64,000 nt of DNA, taken from NCBI RefSeq assembly GCF_000730565.1, contig NZ_BBIQ01000010.1:106751-170750 (forward strand). Reading direction: 5' to 3'. A program made the translations under genes and the position numbers. This DNA comes from Pseudomonas fulva NBRC 16637 = DSM 17717. GTDB taxonomy: Bacteria > Pseudomonadota > Gammaproteobacteria > Pseudomonadales > Pseudomonadaceae. This document shows positions 41,549-51,093 of this stretch, one piece after another. The notes under the pieces were generated by a model that was not told the DNA's origin, did no database searches, and saw only the letters and a program-made list of their open reading frames with translations. The stretch's first letter is position 1. Each line of letters opens with the position of its first letter.

Positions 41549-43747
41549 CTAACGCGAGGCGTCACCTGCCGAAGCATCCTTCTTGATCAAATGCGCCGCC
41601 AACGTGCGCAAAGGGGCCAACTGGCGGCAGATCAATGCCAGTTGCGTCTGTACCAGGCGCTGATGTTCATCCACCTCCTCGGGCATCTGTTCAAGAGCGG
41701 TGGCGAGCGCTTCTTCGGCATCACTGTGAATCGCTACCGGTGAACGCGCCGCCAGGCCATTGGCTATCTCCTCAAGGCTGTTCGCCAGGCGGCTGCCCGC
41801 ACCCTCGATCAAGTGCTCCCGTGCCTCGGCCGGCAGGGCCGTGTCGCGGTGGGCGCCCAGTCCCGACAGGTAGCTGAGCAGGGTGTGCGACAGCACCAGG
41901 AAGCGGAAGCCCACATCGGCCTCCTTGCGAAAGTGGCCAGGCTCCATGAGCATGTTGGCCAGGGTCGTCGACAGCGCTGCATCGGCATTGTGGGCATTGC
42001 GCCGCGCCAGGCGATAGGCCAGGTCGTCGCGCTTGCCGTAGGCATATTGCTGCATGATCTGGCGCAGGTATTCGCTGGCGCAGATCAGTGTGTTGGCCAG
42101 CGCCTTGTTCAAGCGGCGGCCTTGCCAGTCGGGCAGGAACAGGAACACGGCAAGGATGGCGATCAGGCTCCCGATCAGGGTATCGAACAGCCTTGGCAGG
42201 AACAGCCCGTAGCCATCGCCGATCTGGTTGAAACAGAACAGCACCATCAGTGTGATCGCGGCCGTGGCCAGGGTGTAGCGCGTGGTCCGGTTGACGAAGA
42301 ACACCACCCCCGCCACGACCGCGAACAGCGACTGGATGACCGGGTTGGGGAACAGGTCGAACAGCGCCCAGCCAACGGTCAGGCCTACGGCGGTGCCGAT
42401 GATGCGCTGCACCAGTTTACGCCGGGTCGCCCCGTAGTTGGGTTGGCACACGAACAGGGTGGTGAGGATGATCCAGTAGCCCTGGGTTGGGTGGATCAGG
42501 TGCACCATGCCGTAACCGATGGACAGGGCCAGCGGCAGGCGCAGAGCATGGCGGAACAGCAGCGAGGTGGGCGTCAATTGCGTGCGCAGGCGCTTGCCCA
42601 TGTCCCTGAGCGAGCGCGGCGAGCGGTCCAGCAGGCTGCTGTCGCTGGCATCGGCCAGGCTGTCGGGATTGCTTGCAGCACCGAGCAGGCGATCGAGCGT
42701 GGCCAGGTTGGCCGCCAGTGCACGCAATGAGCGCAGCAGCCCGCGCCAGGCCGGGTTGTTCTGGCCGCGCAGGTGTTCGAGCGAAGCGTTGAGGTCTTCG
42801 AGTGCCTCGGTAAAGCCGCTGGCCAGCACGAAAGGTTGTCGCAGCCGAATCGAGCGTGCCAGCTCCTGGCACGAGGCGCCTTGCTTGCGCAGCAGGCGCT
42901 GGCACCGGAACATCACATCGCTGTGGAAGAAGGCTTCGGCCAGTGCATTGTAGGGGTAGTGGGAGGCGCTGACCCGCTCATGGATATCCTGGGCCAGGAA
43001 GTAGAGTTTCAGGTAGCGGCTGACCTTGGAGTTGGGTTGGCTGTTGCCCACCCGGTGCAGGATGATTTCCTTCGCCGCATTGAGGGCCGCCACCACCTTG
43101 CCATTTTGCTGGGCCAGTTCAAGCCGACGTGCCTCGACGTCCAGGGTGCGGACAGGCTCGAACAGGCTGGCCTTGAGCTTGAGGTAGCTGCCCAGTTCGA
43201 AGAACAGTTTCGCCAGGCTTTGCTGCACCGGCTGGTTGGAAAACAATGCCTGCCACAGCACCGAGAGCAGCCCATACCAGGCCGCACCCGCCACCAGCAG
43301 CATGGGTTCGTGCCAGAAGTCCGTCACCTGCCCGCCGCGCTGGTCCACACCGATCATCGTGTACACCGCTGTGATCAGCGTTGCCGATGCGATGGCGCCG
43401 TAGCGCTCGCCCAAAGCGCCCAGCATGGTCAAGGCAAACGCTGCCAGGGCCAAGGCGCAGACGAAGATCAGGGGGTAGGGGAACAGCAGTTCGACCGCGA
43501 GCGCCGCGATGGCAAAACACACCAGGGTGACCGCCAGGGCGCTGAGGCGGCCTTGCCAGCTGTCATCGGTTTCAGCCAGGGCACTGGCGATGATGCCCAG
43601 AAACAGCGGGATCAACAGGGCCATTTCGTTCTGGTGCCAGCACAGGGCAAGGCTGCCGGTAAGGGCAATGGTCACCCGGATGCTGTAGCTGAACTTGTCC
43701 TGGCCCCACAGGCGACGCAATGAATGACGTAACGAGCTCGATGACAT
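41549..43747 (-). CDS. YccS/FUSC family inner-membrane protein
   Basis: A 732-residue membrane protein with two blocks of helices, at about residues 20-165 and 395-520, separated by a cytoplasmic region. This is the YccS/YhfK arrangement of the FUSC (fusaric acid resistance-like) superfamily. Segments include KFSYSIRVTIALTGSLALCWHQNEMALLIPLFLGIIASALAE (split), HPTQGYWIILTTLFVCQPNYGATRRKLVQRIIGTAVG (split) and a Leu-rich C-terminal helical domain. The transported compound is unknown. The ATG at 43747 (MSSSSLRHSLRRLWGQDKF) matches family N-termini; a longer frame is open upstream. Confidence 0.88.
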   Translation of the reverse strand: MSSSSLRHSLRRLWGQDKFSYSIRVTIALTGSLALCWHQNEMALLIPLFLGIIASALAETDDSWQGRLSALAVTLVCFAIAALAVELLFPYPLIFVCALALAAFALTMLGALGERYGAIASATLITAVYTMIGVDQRGGQVTDFWHEPMLLVAGAAWYGLLSVLWQALFSNQPVQQSLAKLFFELGSYLKLKASLFEPVRTLDVEARRLELAQQNGKVVAALNAAKEIILHRVGNSQPNSKVSRYLKLYFLAQDIHERVSASHYPYNALAEAFFHSDVMFRCQRLLRKQGASCQELARSIRLRQPFVLASGFTEALEDLNASLEHLRGQNNPAWRGLLRSLRALAANLATLDRLLGAASNPDSLADASDSSLLDRSPRSLRDMGKRLRTQLTPTSLLFRHALRLPLALSIGYGMVHLIHPTQGYWIILTTLFVCQPNYGATRRKLVQRIIGTAVGLTVGWALFDLFPNPVIQSLFAVVAGVVFFVNRTTRYTLATAAITLMVLFCFNQIGDGYGLFLPRLFDTLIGSLIAILAVFLFLPDWQGRRLNKALANTLICASEYLRQIMQQYAYGKRDDLAYRLARRNAHNADAALSTTLANMLMEPGHFRKEADVGFRFLVLSHTLLSYLSGLGAHRDTALPAEAREHLIEGAGSRLANSLEEIANGLAARSPVAIHSDAEEALATALEQMPEEVDEHQRLVQTQLALICRQLAPLRTLAAHLIKKDASAGDASR

Positions 43748-43870
43748 GATGGCCTGCCGGGCAGTGATCGTAGAAATACCGTAGCGATGAGCGGGCAGCC
43801 AGATGCCCCGCCACCCGCTATTGAGCACGTGCCAGCAAGAAGCGTTCCGTGCTGCGCGTTGGATTCTACC

Positions 43871-45052
43871 CTAGACGAACTGCGCCGCGGCGTTGGCCGA
43901 TGCCCAGGCCCACTGGAAGTTGAAGCCACCAAGGTGCCCCGTCACGTCCAGCACTTCACCGATGAAGTAAAGCCCCGGGCTCTTGAGCGACTCCATCGTC
44001 TTGGACGAGACCTCACGGGTGTCCACGCCGCCCAGGGTCACTTCGGCGGTGCGGTAGCCTTCGGTGCCGGCAGGCACCAGTTGCCAGCGTGCCAGCTTGT
44101 CGGCGATCAGGGCCAGCTCGGCCGGTGTGTACTGCTTCATCGGCTTGGATTCGAACCACTGCTCGGCCAGCAAAGTGGCCAGCTTGCGCGTGAACACCTC
44201 GCCCAGTACGGTCTTGAGTTCAGCATTGCCGCGCTCGGTTTGCTGGGTGTGCAACCAGTCCAGCGCATCGCGGTCAGGCAACAGGTTGATCTCAAGCGTA
44301 TCGCCAGCTTCCCAGAATGAAGAAACCTGCAAGATCGCCGGGCCGCTCAGGCCCCGGTGGGTGAACAGCAGATTTTCACGGAAGCTGGTGCCGTTGCAAC
44401 TGGCGGTGCAGTCCAGCGAGGTGCCGGACAGTTCGGTGCACATGGCCTTGAGCTGGGGCTCGGTGATGGTGAACGGCACCAGGCCCGCGCGGGTTGGCAG
44501 CAAGGTATGGCCAAACTGTCGGGCCACCTGGTAGCCGAAACCGGTCGCACCCAACGTCGGGATGGACAGGCCGCCCGTCGCGATCACCAACGACTGGCAA
44601 GCGAATGGGCCAGCGCTGGTGCGCAGCAGGTAGCCGCTGTCGGTCTTGTCGATCTGCTCGATGCTGGTGTGCATGCGGATTTCGGCGCCGGCTTCGTCGC
44701 ACTCGGCCAGGAGCATGTCAAGGATGTCACTGGCCTTGTTGTCGCAGAACAGCTGGCCCAGCTTTTTCTCGTGGTAGGGCACGCCATGCTTGCACACCAG
44801 CTCGATGAAGTCCCACTGGGTGTAACGCGCCAGGGCCGACTTGCAGAAGTGCGCGTTGTGCGAGAGGAAATTGCTCGGCTCGGTGTACAGGTTGGTGAAA
44901 TTGCAGCGCCCGCCGCCGGACATCAGGATCTTCTTGCCTGGCTTGTTGGCGTGGTCGAGCAGCAGGACCCGGCGGCCCCGGCGGGCGCTGAGCTGGGCAC
45001 ACATCAGGCCGGCAGCGCCTGCGCCCAAGATGATCACGTCGGTGGAGTGCAC
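43871..45052 (-). CDS. YhiN/HI0933-like NAD(P)/FAD-dependent oxidoreductase
   Basis: A 393-residue flavoprotein. The N-terminal Rossmann site VIILGAGAAGLMCAQLSARRGRRVLLLD is followed by the family hallmark KPGKKILMSGGGRCNFTN, then VIATGGLSIPTLGATGFGYQVARQFGH (split) and the C-terminal FAD loop LKSPGLYFIGEVLDVTGHLGGFNFQWAWASA (split). The biological substrate of the YhiN family is not known. It is separated from dbpA by a long REP-like inverted repeat (45074-45188). Confidence 0.9.
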   Translation of the reverse strand: MHSTDVIILGAGAAGLMCAQLSARRGRRVLLLDHANKPGKKILMSGGGRCNFTNLYTEPSNFLSHNAHFCKSALARYTQWDFIELVCKHGVPYHEKKLGQLFCDNKASDILDMLLAECDEAGAEIRMHTSIEQIDKTDSGYLLRTSAGPFACQSLVIATGGLSIPTLGATGFGYQVARQFGHTLLPTRAGLVPFTITEPQLKAMCTELSGTSLDCTASCNGTSFRENLLFTHRGLSGPAILQVSSFWEAGDTLEINLLPDRDALDWLHTQQTERGNAELKTVLGEVFTRKLATLLAEQWFESKPMKQYTPAELALIADKLARWQLVPAGTEGYRTAEVTLGGVDTREVSSKTMESLKSPGLYFIGEVLDVTGHLGGFNFQWAWASANAAAQFV

Positions 45053-45073
45053 GGTGTTACCTCATCAATAGCC

Positions 45074-45188
45074 GCGGCCGTGTTGCAGCCCATCGCAGGC
45101 AAGCCAGCCCCCACAGGGACGGCACCGGCTTGAGGCCTGTGATGACCCTGTGGGGGCTGGCTTGTTTGCGACAGGCTGCAACGCGGCC
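45074..45188. repeat. Extended REP-type inverted repeat
   Basis: The perfect inner arms AAGCCAGCCCCCACAGGG (45101-45118) and CCCTGTGGGGGCTGGCTT (45146-45163) flank a 27-base loop. The similarity extends outwards through TCGCA and GTTGCAGCC into GGCCG on both sides with few mismatches, so each flank is one REP copy in opposite orientation. The GCCAGCCCCCACAGGG type is common between genes in P. putida genomes. Confidence 0.88.
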
Positions 45189-45199
45189 CGAAATAAATG

Positions 45200-46585
45200 T
45201 CAGACGATGCGGACTTTCAGGGAGCGGCCCTTGATCTTGCCGCTATTCAAGCGCTGCATGGCCTGCTTGGCCAGTGCCCGCTCAACTGCCACAAATGCCT
45301 GGAAATCAAAGATCGCGATCTTGCCCACCTGCTTGCCGGGGATGCCGGCATCACCGGTCAGCGCACCGAGGATATCGCCCGGGCGCAGCTTGTCCTTGCG
45401 CCCGGCTGCGATGCACAGTGTGCTCATGACCGGCAGCAGTGGCTCGCCGCCTTTGTTCTTGAGGCTGTCCAACAGGTCCCAGCGCAGCGGGCTCTTCTGC
45501 AAGGCTTCGATGGCCTGGGCGCGATGGCCTTCGGCAGGCGCAACCAGGCTGACTGCGATACCCTTCTCGCCAGCGCGGCCCGTGCGGCCCACCCGGTGCA
45601 CGTGGATTTCGGCATCACGCGCCAGTTCCACGTTGATGACCATGTCCAGGCCGTCGATGTCCAGGCCACGGGCGGCCACATCGGTGGCCACCAGCACCGA
45701 GCTGCTGCGGTTGGCGAACATGGTCAGCACCTGGTCGCGGTCACGCTGCTCCAGGTCACCGTGCAGCGCCTGGGCCACGATGCCCTTGGCCGTGAGGTGG
45801 GCCACCACGTCCTCGCACTGCTGCTTGGTGAAGCAGAACGCCACGCAGGACTGGGGACGATAATGGGCCAGCACACGGGTCACCGCCTCAAGGCGCTGCT
45901 CGGGGGCGATTTCGATGAAGCGCTGCTCGATCTGGTTGTCGGTATGCAGGCTCTCGACCCTGACCTGCTGCGGGTCGCGCATGAAATCGGCCGCCAGCTG
46001 CTTGATGCTGGAGGGGTAGGTGGCGGAGAACAGCAAGGTCTGGCGGCGCGCTGGGGTCTTGGCGATGATGCTGGCGATGGCATCGAAGAAACCCATGTCG
46101 AGCATGCGGTCGGCTTCGTCGAGGATCAGCGTGTTCAGGCCGCCCAAAACCAGCGTGCCCTTGTCCAGGTGCTGCTGGATGCGGCCCGGGGTGCCGACGA
46201 TGATGTGCGCACCGTGCTCCAGGGAGGCGATCTGAGGGCCCAGCGACACGCCGCCACACAGCGTCAGGATCTTGATGTTGTCTTCGGCACGGGCCAGGCG
46301 ACGCAGTTCCTTGGCCACCTGGTCGGCGAGCTCGCGCGTGGGGCACAGCACCAGCGCCTGGCAGCCGAAGTACCGAGGGTTGATCGGGTTGAGCAAGCTG
46401 ATACCAAAGGCGGCGGTCTTGCCGCTCCCGGTCTTGGCCTGGGCGATCAGGTCCTGGCCCTTGAGAATGACCGGCAGGCTCTGGGCCTGGATCGGCGTCA
46501 TCGAGGTGTAGCCGAGGGCGTCCAGGTTGGCCAGCATGGCGGCGGACAACGGTAAGGTGGCAAAGGCGGTGGAATCGGTGGTCAC
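45200..46585 (-). CDS. dbpA: ATP-dependent RNA helicase DbpA
   Basis: A 461-residue DEAD-box protein with LANLDALGYTSMTPIQAQSLP (split), [53 protein letters not shown] and HVHRVGRTGRAG. The C-terminal DbpA RNA-binding domain (RKDKLRPGDILGALTGDAGIPGKQVGKIAIFDFQAFVAV, split) recognises hairpin 92 of 23S rRNA, and this separates DbpA from RhlE-type helicases. It functions in 50S subunit assembly. The start MTTDSTAFATLPLSAAM is typical. Confidence 0.95.
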   Translation of the reverse strand: MTTDSTAFATLPLSAAMLANLDALGYTSMTPIQAQSLPVILKGQDLIAQAKTGSGKTAAFGISLLNPINPRYFGCQALVLCPTRELADQVAKELRRLARAEDNIKILTLCGGVSLGPQIASLEHGAHIIVGTPGRIQQHLDKGTLVLGGLNTLILDEADRMLDMGFFDAIASIIAKTPARRQTLLFSATYPSSIKQLAADFMRDPQQVRVESLHTDNQIEQRFIEIAPEQRLEAVTRVLAHYRPQSCVAFCFTKQQCEDVVAHLTAKGIVAQALHGDLEQRDRDQVLTMFANRSSSVLVATDVAARGLDIDGLDMVINVELARDAEIHVHRVGRTGRAGEKGIAVSLVAPAEGHRAQAIEALQKSPLRWDLLDSLKNKGGEPLLPVMSTLCIAAGRKDKLRPGDILGALTGDAGIPGKQVGKIAIFDFQAFVAVERALAKQAMQRLNSGKIKGRSLKVRIV

Positions 46586-46649
46586 GAGGCGGGCCTACGG
46601 TGCGAAGCGAAAAATGCTGCACAGTCTACCAGCCCCGACGCCATTCGCC

Positions 46650-48077
46650 CTAAGACTCCACGTGCTCTTCCGGACGACGGGCACGCCTTCCGTCCGTCGG
46701 CGCCAGTTGCAGGAAGATGGCCGCCGCCAGCATGGCCATGATGCCAATGGTGAAGAACGTCAGCTGGAACGCACCCAGGGTGGTTTCCACGCCTTCGGCG
46801 CTGCCTGCTGCCGTGAAACCGCCCAGCAGCGCACCGGCACAGGCCACCCCGAGGCTCAGCGACAGCTGGGCGACCACCGACAACAAGCTGTTGCCGCTAC
46901 TGGCGCTGGCATCGTCCAGGTCGATCAGCGTCACCGTGTTCATGGCAGTGAACTGCAGGGAATTCACGGCGCCCAGCAGGCCAAGTTGCACCAGCAGCAG
47001 CCAGTACGGGGTCTGCTCGTCCACCAGGCCCAGGCCGGCCAGCAGTACGCCCAGCAGCACCGTATTGCCGGTCAGGATGATGCGATAACCAAGGCGTTCG
47101 ATCAGCGGCCTGGCCACGGACTTGGCGACCATGGCCGCCGCCGCCAAGGGGATCATGCTCATGCCCGCCTGTGCCGGTGAATAGCCAAGCGCTACCTGCA
47201 GCAGCAGCGGTACCAGGAACGGCAGTGCCCCGCTGCCCAGGCGGGCGAACAGGTTGCCCAAGATACCGATGGCGAAGGTACGTACCCGGAACAGGCTGGG
47301 AGAGAACAACGGCTCCGGGTCGCGCCCGGCCCGCAGCCAGTAGGCCGCCAGGCAGGCCATGCCGGCGAACAGCAGCAACATGACGCGCAAGTGCGGCAGG
47401 TGCAGCTCGCCCAGGCCTTCCATGGCGATAGTGATCAGCACCATCGCGGCGCCGAACAGCAAAAAGCCCGGCCCGTCGAACGTAGTGCGCTCGGCGCCGC
47501 GCAGGTCGGGTATGAACTTCCAGACGGCGTAGCAGCCCAGCAGGCCGACCGGCAAGTTGAGCAGGAAGATCCAGTGCCAGCTCAGGATCTCCACCAGCCA
47601 GCCACCTACCGTCGGGCCCAGCAATGGCCCGAGCAGACCGGGGATGGTGATGAAACTCATGATGCGCACCAGTTCGGTGCGAGGGTAGGCACGCAGCACC
47701 ACCAGCCGGCCGACCGGCAGCATCAGCGCCCCGCCGAGCCCCTGCACGATCCGCGCGAAGATCAAAAAGCCCAGGCTGTTGGCCACCGCGCACAGCAACG
47801 AACCGAAACTGAACAGCAAGATGGCACTGAAAAAGATGCGCTTGGTGCCGAAGCGGTCGGCGATCCAGCCCGAGGCGGGGATCAGCAAGGCCACGGTGAG
47901 CATGTACGAAATGATCACACCCTGCATGCGCAGGGGGTCTTCGGCCAGGGAGCGGGCCATGGCGGGCAGGGCGGTGTTGAGAATGGTGCCGTCCAGCGAC
48001 TGCATGAAGAAGGCGATCGCCACCACCCATGGCAGCCAGCGGGCGGTGATGGGGTCGAGCGGGGTGCGTTCGGGCAT
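46650..48077 (-). CDS. MFS multidrug exporter, DHA2 type (MdtD-like)
   Basis: A 475-residue, 14-helix major facilitator with the DHA2 motifs FFMQSLDGTILNTALPAMARSL, ASGWIADRFGTKRIFF and VGRLVVLRAYPRTELVRIMSFITIPGLLGPLLGPTVGGWLVE (split). It resembles E. coli MdtD along its length. No membrane-fusion protein or two-component system is adjacent, unlike the mdtABCD-baeSR cluster. ATG 48077 with GAGGA upstream is preferred to a 31-codon longer frame. The substrate is unknown. Confidence 0.88.
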   Translation of the reverse strand: MPERTPLDPITARWLPWVVAIAFFMQSLDGTILNTALPAMARSLAEDPLRMQGVIISYMLTVALLIPASGWIADRFGTKRIFFSAILLFSFGSLLCAVANSLGFLIFARIVQGLGGALMLPVGRLVVLRAYPRTELVRIMSFITIPGLLGPLLGPTVGGWLVEILSWHWIFLLNLPVGLLGCYAVWKFIPDLRGAERTTFDGPGFLLFGAAMVLITIAMEGLGELHLPHLRVMLLLFAGMACLAAYWLRAGRDPEPLFSPSLFRVRTFAIGILGNLFARLGSGALPFLVPLLLQVALGYSPAQAGMSMIPLAAAAMVAKSVARPLIERLGYRIILTGNTVLLGVLLAGLGLVDEQTPYWLLLVQLGLLGAVNSLQFTAMNTVTLIDLDDASASSGNSLLSVVAQLSLSLGVACAGALLGGFTAAGSAEGVETTLGAFQLTFFTIGIMAMLAAAIFLQLAPTDGRRARRPEEHVES

Positions 48078-48177
48078 GACGTCCTCGTCTGTCTGTACTG
48101 GCCTCTTCACGGCGAACGCCGCGCCTACGGGGCAAGGCAGGCGTGGCGACCGCCATGAAGGGGCCGGCAAATTCCAA

Positions 48178-49500
48178 TCACAATGTCAGCGTCAGCGCTT
48201 TGACCAGCGCGCCCGGCAAATGACTCGATCCGGTACTGCGTTGCCCATAGGTACTGGTGGAGAGGATCAGCTCCCGCTCGCACGTCAGCGCCTCCAGTTG
48301 GTCGCCCAGCAGGTTGTACAGGCTGTCATCGAAGCGCATCGTGTTGACCGGCCCCTGGATCTGCCCGTCCTGCACCCAGAACGTGGCGAAGCGGGTCAGG
48401 CCGGTCATGCGCGCTGCGGGCAGGTCGGAGTAGTTCAAGTACCAGAGGTTACTGATGTAAAGACCGGTGCCGAGCCGCGCCAGGACCTGTTCCCGGGGTA
48501 ATTGGCCGGGTGCGAGGCTGAGTGCGCAGGGCGACTCGTAGCTGTCGGCACCATTGGCCAACACCCCGAATTCGGCTGCGCTGCGCGCGCAGGCCAGGCG
48601 TTGTGCTGGTTTGCCCTGCTCGATCAGCGCCACGTCCAGGCGCGGTGAACCTTCGTCGGAGAACGCCGGGCTCAATGAGCCGCTGACCTGCTCGGTGAAG
48701 CTGATCAGTGGGCTGAGTGTGGCATCACCGCTGTACAAACGCTGCAAGGCACTGCTGCCGGTCGCCAGGGCCTGCGCCGAGAAACCGCCCCAGCACAGCA
48801 TGCCGGCGATTTCGTCCATGGCCGCAGGCGCCAGATAGGCGCGGTAGCTGCCGGGTTGGAGTACCACCGGCGCACGCCCCAAGTGGCCCAACTGCGCCCG
48901 AGCCTGGCGCAGGCGAGCGGTAAAGTCGTCGGCGCGCCATACCTGCCCGGCATAGTTGGCCTTGACCGCCTGGCCGCTCTCGTGGAACAGGCTCCAGTCG
49001 ATGTTGAAGCTATTAGCCTGGTGCCAGCCAAAGGCGCCGAATGAGCTGGCGAAACCGCGCCAGATCGGGCCTGCGGCATAAATGCCGACCAGGTCTAGGT
49101 CACCGGCTTCCTGTTCCAGCAGGGCCAGCACCTCATTCAGGTCGGGCAGGGCCTGCGTCTGTTGGCTGTCACTGCGCCAGGCACTGTCATCCAGGCTCAG
49201 GTACGGGTCTGCTGCCAGCAGTGGCAGGATCTGGCGCAGTTGCGACAGGGCGTCGAGCAAGCGCTGACGGTCCAGGTGCCTATCACCGCTAAGGGTCAGC
49301 TGTTGCTCGGCCTGACGACCGGCGTGGATCAGACGCAGGTGAGCACTGGCCTGGCTTACCTCGCCCGCCTGACGGACCCTGGCGTGGTTCAAGCGCACGA
49401 ACTGCGACTGTTCGGCGCTCAACCCCAGGGTGTAGTGTTCGCCTGCCTGAAGGGCAGAGCCCAGGGTGTCGATGAGGGATTGGAAGGCCTGTTTCATCAT
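48178..49500 (-). CDS. TldE/PmbA-like metalloprotease subunit
   Basis: A 440-residue protein of the TldD/PmbA superfamily. GFSAQALATGSSALQRLYSGDATLSPLISFTEQV (split), FSDEGSPR, the Cys-containing ALSLAPGQLPREQVL region and LWYLNYSDLPAARMTGLTRFATFWVQDGQ (split) resemble the TldE (PmbA) half, which lacks the metal motif. It overlaps the TldD-like gene by four bases (ATGA), with GGAGG upstream. TldD and TldE form a heterodimeric protease that trims unfolded or modified peptides. This pair diverges from the canonical one, which I expect elsewhere in the genome. Confidence 0.83.
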   Translation of the reverse strand: MMKQAFQSLIDTLGSALQAGEHYTLGLSAEQSQFVRLNHARVRQAGEVSQASAHLRLIHAGRQAEQQLTLSGDRHLDRQRLLDALSQLRQILPLLAADPYLSLDDSAWRSDSQQTQALPDLNEVLALLEQEAGDLDLVGIYAAGPIWRGFASSFGAFGWHQANSFNIDWSLFHESGQAVKANYAGQVWRADDFTARLRQARAQLGHLGRAPVVLQPGSYRAYLAPAAMDEIAGMLCWGGFSAQALATGSSALQRLYSGDATLSPLISFTEQVSGSLSPAFSDEGSPRLDVALIEQGKPAQRLACARSAAEFGVLANGADSYESPCALSLAPGQLPREQVLARLGTGLYISNLWYLNYSDLPAARMTGLTRFATFWVQDGQIQGPVNTMRFDDSLYNLLGDQLEALTCERELILSTSTYGQRSTGSSHLPGALVKALTLTL

Positions 49501-50939
49501 GCATCTCCTCCAAACACGTCGATGGCGCTGAACACGCAAGCCGGCGAGGCGTGGCCGACCCGGATCACCTGGTTGGGCTCGCCCTTGCCGCAATTTGGGG
49601 TACCCAGGACCTGGAAGGTGCTGCGGTCGCCGACGGCGGCCAGGTTGCGCCAGAACCGTGCGGAGATGCCGCGGTAGTTGGGGTTCTTCACGATGCCCTT
49701 GAGTTCGCCATGTTCGATCAGTTGGCCCCATTCGCAGCCGAACTGGAACTTGTTGCGCGCATCGTCGATGGACCAGGACCGGTTGGTGCGCATCAGGATG
49801 CCATGCTCGATTCCTGCGATCAGTTGATCCAGGGACTGATCACCCGGCTCGATGTTCAGGTTGGCCATGCGGTCGATCGGCGCCCGGTTCCAGCCGCAGG
49901 CGCGGCTGTTGGCCACGCCGCCCAGACCAGAGCGGAACTGGGAAAGGGCACCGCCCAGCGGGCGCAGCAGCACGCCGTTCTGAATGAGAAATTGCTTGCT
50001 GGCCGGCGTGCCATCGTCGTCGTGGCTGTAGCTGGCCAGCTCTTCGCTCAAGGTCGGGTCGAAGGTTACGTTCAGCAGGGAGGAACCATATTGCAACCGG
50101 CCAAAGTCGGCGGCTTTGACGAAGCTGGTCCCGGCGTAGTTGCGCTCGTCGCCCAGGATGCGATCCATCTCCAAGGGGTGGCCGATGGACTCGTGGATCT
50201 GCAGCATCATCTGGTCAGGCATCAACAACAGGTCGCGCACGCCGCTGGGCGTGTTCGGCGCCTGCAGCAATTGCAGGGCCTGGTCGGCAACCTGCCGGGC
50301 AGCGCCCCTCAGGCCGCAGCGCTCGATGATTTCGAAGCCACCCTGCTGACCGAAGTTCTCCCTGCCCAGGCTGCGGCTCTGGCTGTCCTGGCCATCGCTG
50401 GCCGTCACCGCCAGGCCAGGGAACAGAAAGCGCTGGGCCTGGCGCAGTTCGGCACCGGCCGAGTTCAGGTACGTCTGCTCCACCAGGCTCATGCCAAGGC
50501 TCGCCTGCCAGTCCACCAGGCGTGAGTCCGACGGCACGCTGGCCGATTCTTCGGCGAGCAGGCCAAGGCAGTCGGCAAGGCCCGGCATGGGCTGGTCGAA
50601 ATGAGGCGAGAGGTAATCGTGACGCCCGGTGGGCACAGGCTGATCGCGCAGGTCCAGCAGGCTGTAGCGGGCAATCTGTCGAGCGAGGTTTTCAGCCTGC
50701 TCCAATGCGCGCTGAAGGCCGCTTTGGGACAGATCGGCCGTGGCAGCGTAGGCCTCCACCCCGTTGATGCGCACGGTCAGCATGGCGCCCTCGTCCTGGC
50801 TCAAGGCAGGCGGTTCGGCAACGTTACGGCGCACGGACAAGGCCTGGTGCGACTGTCTGACATGGCGCAAGGAAAACAGATCGGCCGTGCTGCGCAGGGC
50901 GGCGAAGCGCTGGCGCAGCAGGGTGCTGGAATCGAACAT
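49497..50939 (-). CDS. TldD-like metalloprotease subunit
   Basis: A 480-residue TldD-family protein with the metal site LQIHESIGHPLEMDRILGDE (HExxxH), followed by GTSFVKAADFGRLQYGS and the Cys-containing GLGGVANSRACGWNRAPIDRM. It forms the catalytic half of a TldD/TldE heterodimer with the overlapping downstream gene. ATG 50939 is chosen because GGAGG lies seven bases upstream and residues before it are unlike the family. The LysR-controlled accessory cassette begins 155 bases upstream of this pair. Confidence 0.87.
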   Translation of the reverse strand: MFDSSTLLRQRFAALRSTADLFSLRHVRQSHQALSVRRNVAEPPALSQDEGAMLTVRINGVEAYAATADLSQSGLQRALEQAENLARQIARYSLLDLRDQPVPTGRHDYLSPHFDQPMPGLADCLGLLAEESASVPSDSRLVDWQASLGMSLVEQTYLNSAGAELRQAQRFLFPGLAVTASDGQDSQSRSLGRENFGQQGGFEIIERCGLRGAARQVADQALQLLQAPNTPSGVRDLLLMPDQMMLQIHESIGHPLEMDRILGDERNYAGTSFVKAADFGRLQYGSSLLNVTFDPTLSEELASYSHDDDGTPASKQFLIQNGVLLRPLGGALSQFRSGLGGVANSRACGWNRAPIDRMANLNIEPGDQSLDQLIAGIEHGILMRTNRSWSIDDARNKFQFGCEWGQLIEHGELKGIVKNPNYRGISARFWRNLAAVGDRSTFQVLGTPNCGKGEPNQVIRVGHASPACVFSAIDVFGGDA

Positions 50940-51093
50940 GGACAAGCCTCCGGATACACGGTGGCCCCCTGGAACCACGCGCTGGGCAATGCCAAGGCGG
51001 GCCGCGCTACGGGCTCGGGCAATGCCGGGTCATTATGGCAGCCTGCTGATGTGCTGGTCAGGCATTAACGGTCGTTTGCGTTGCTGCGAACCC

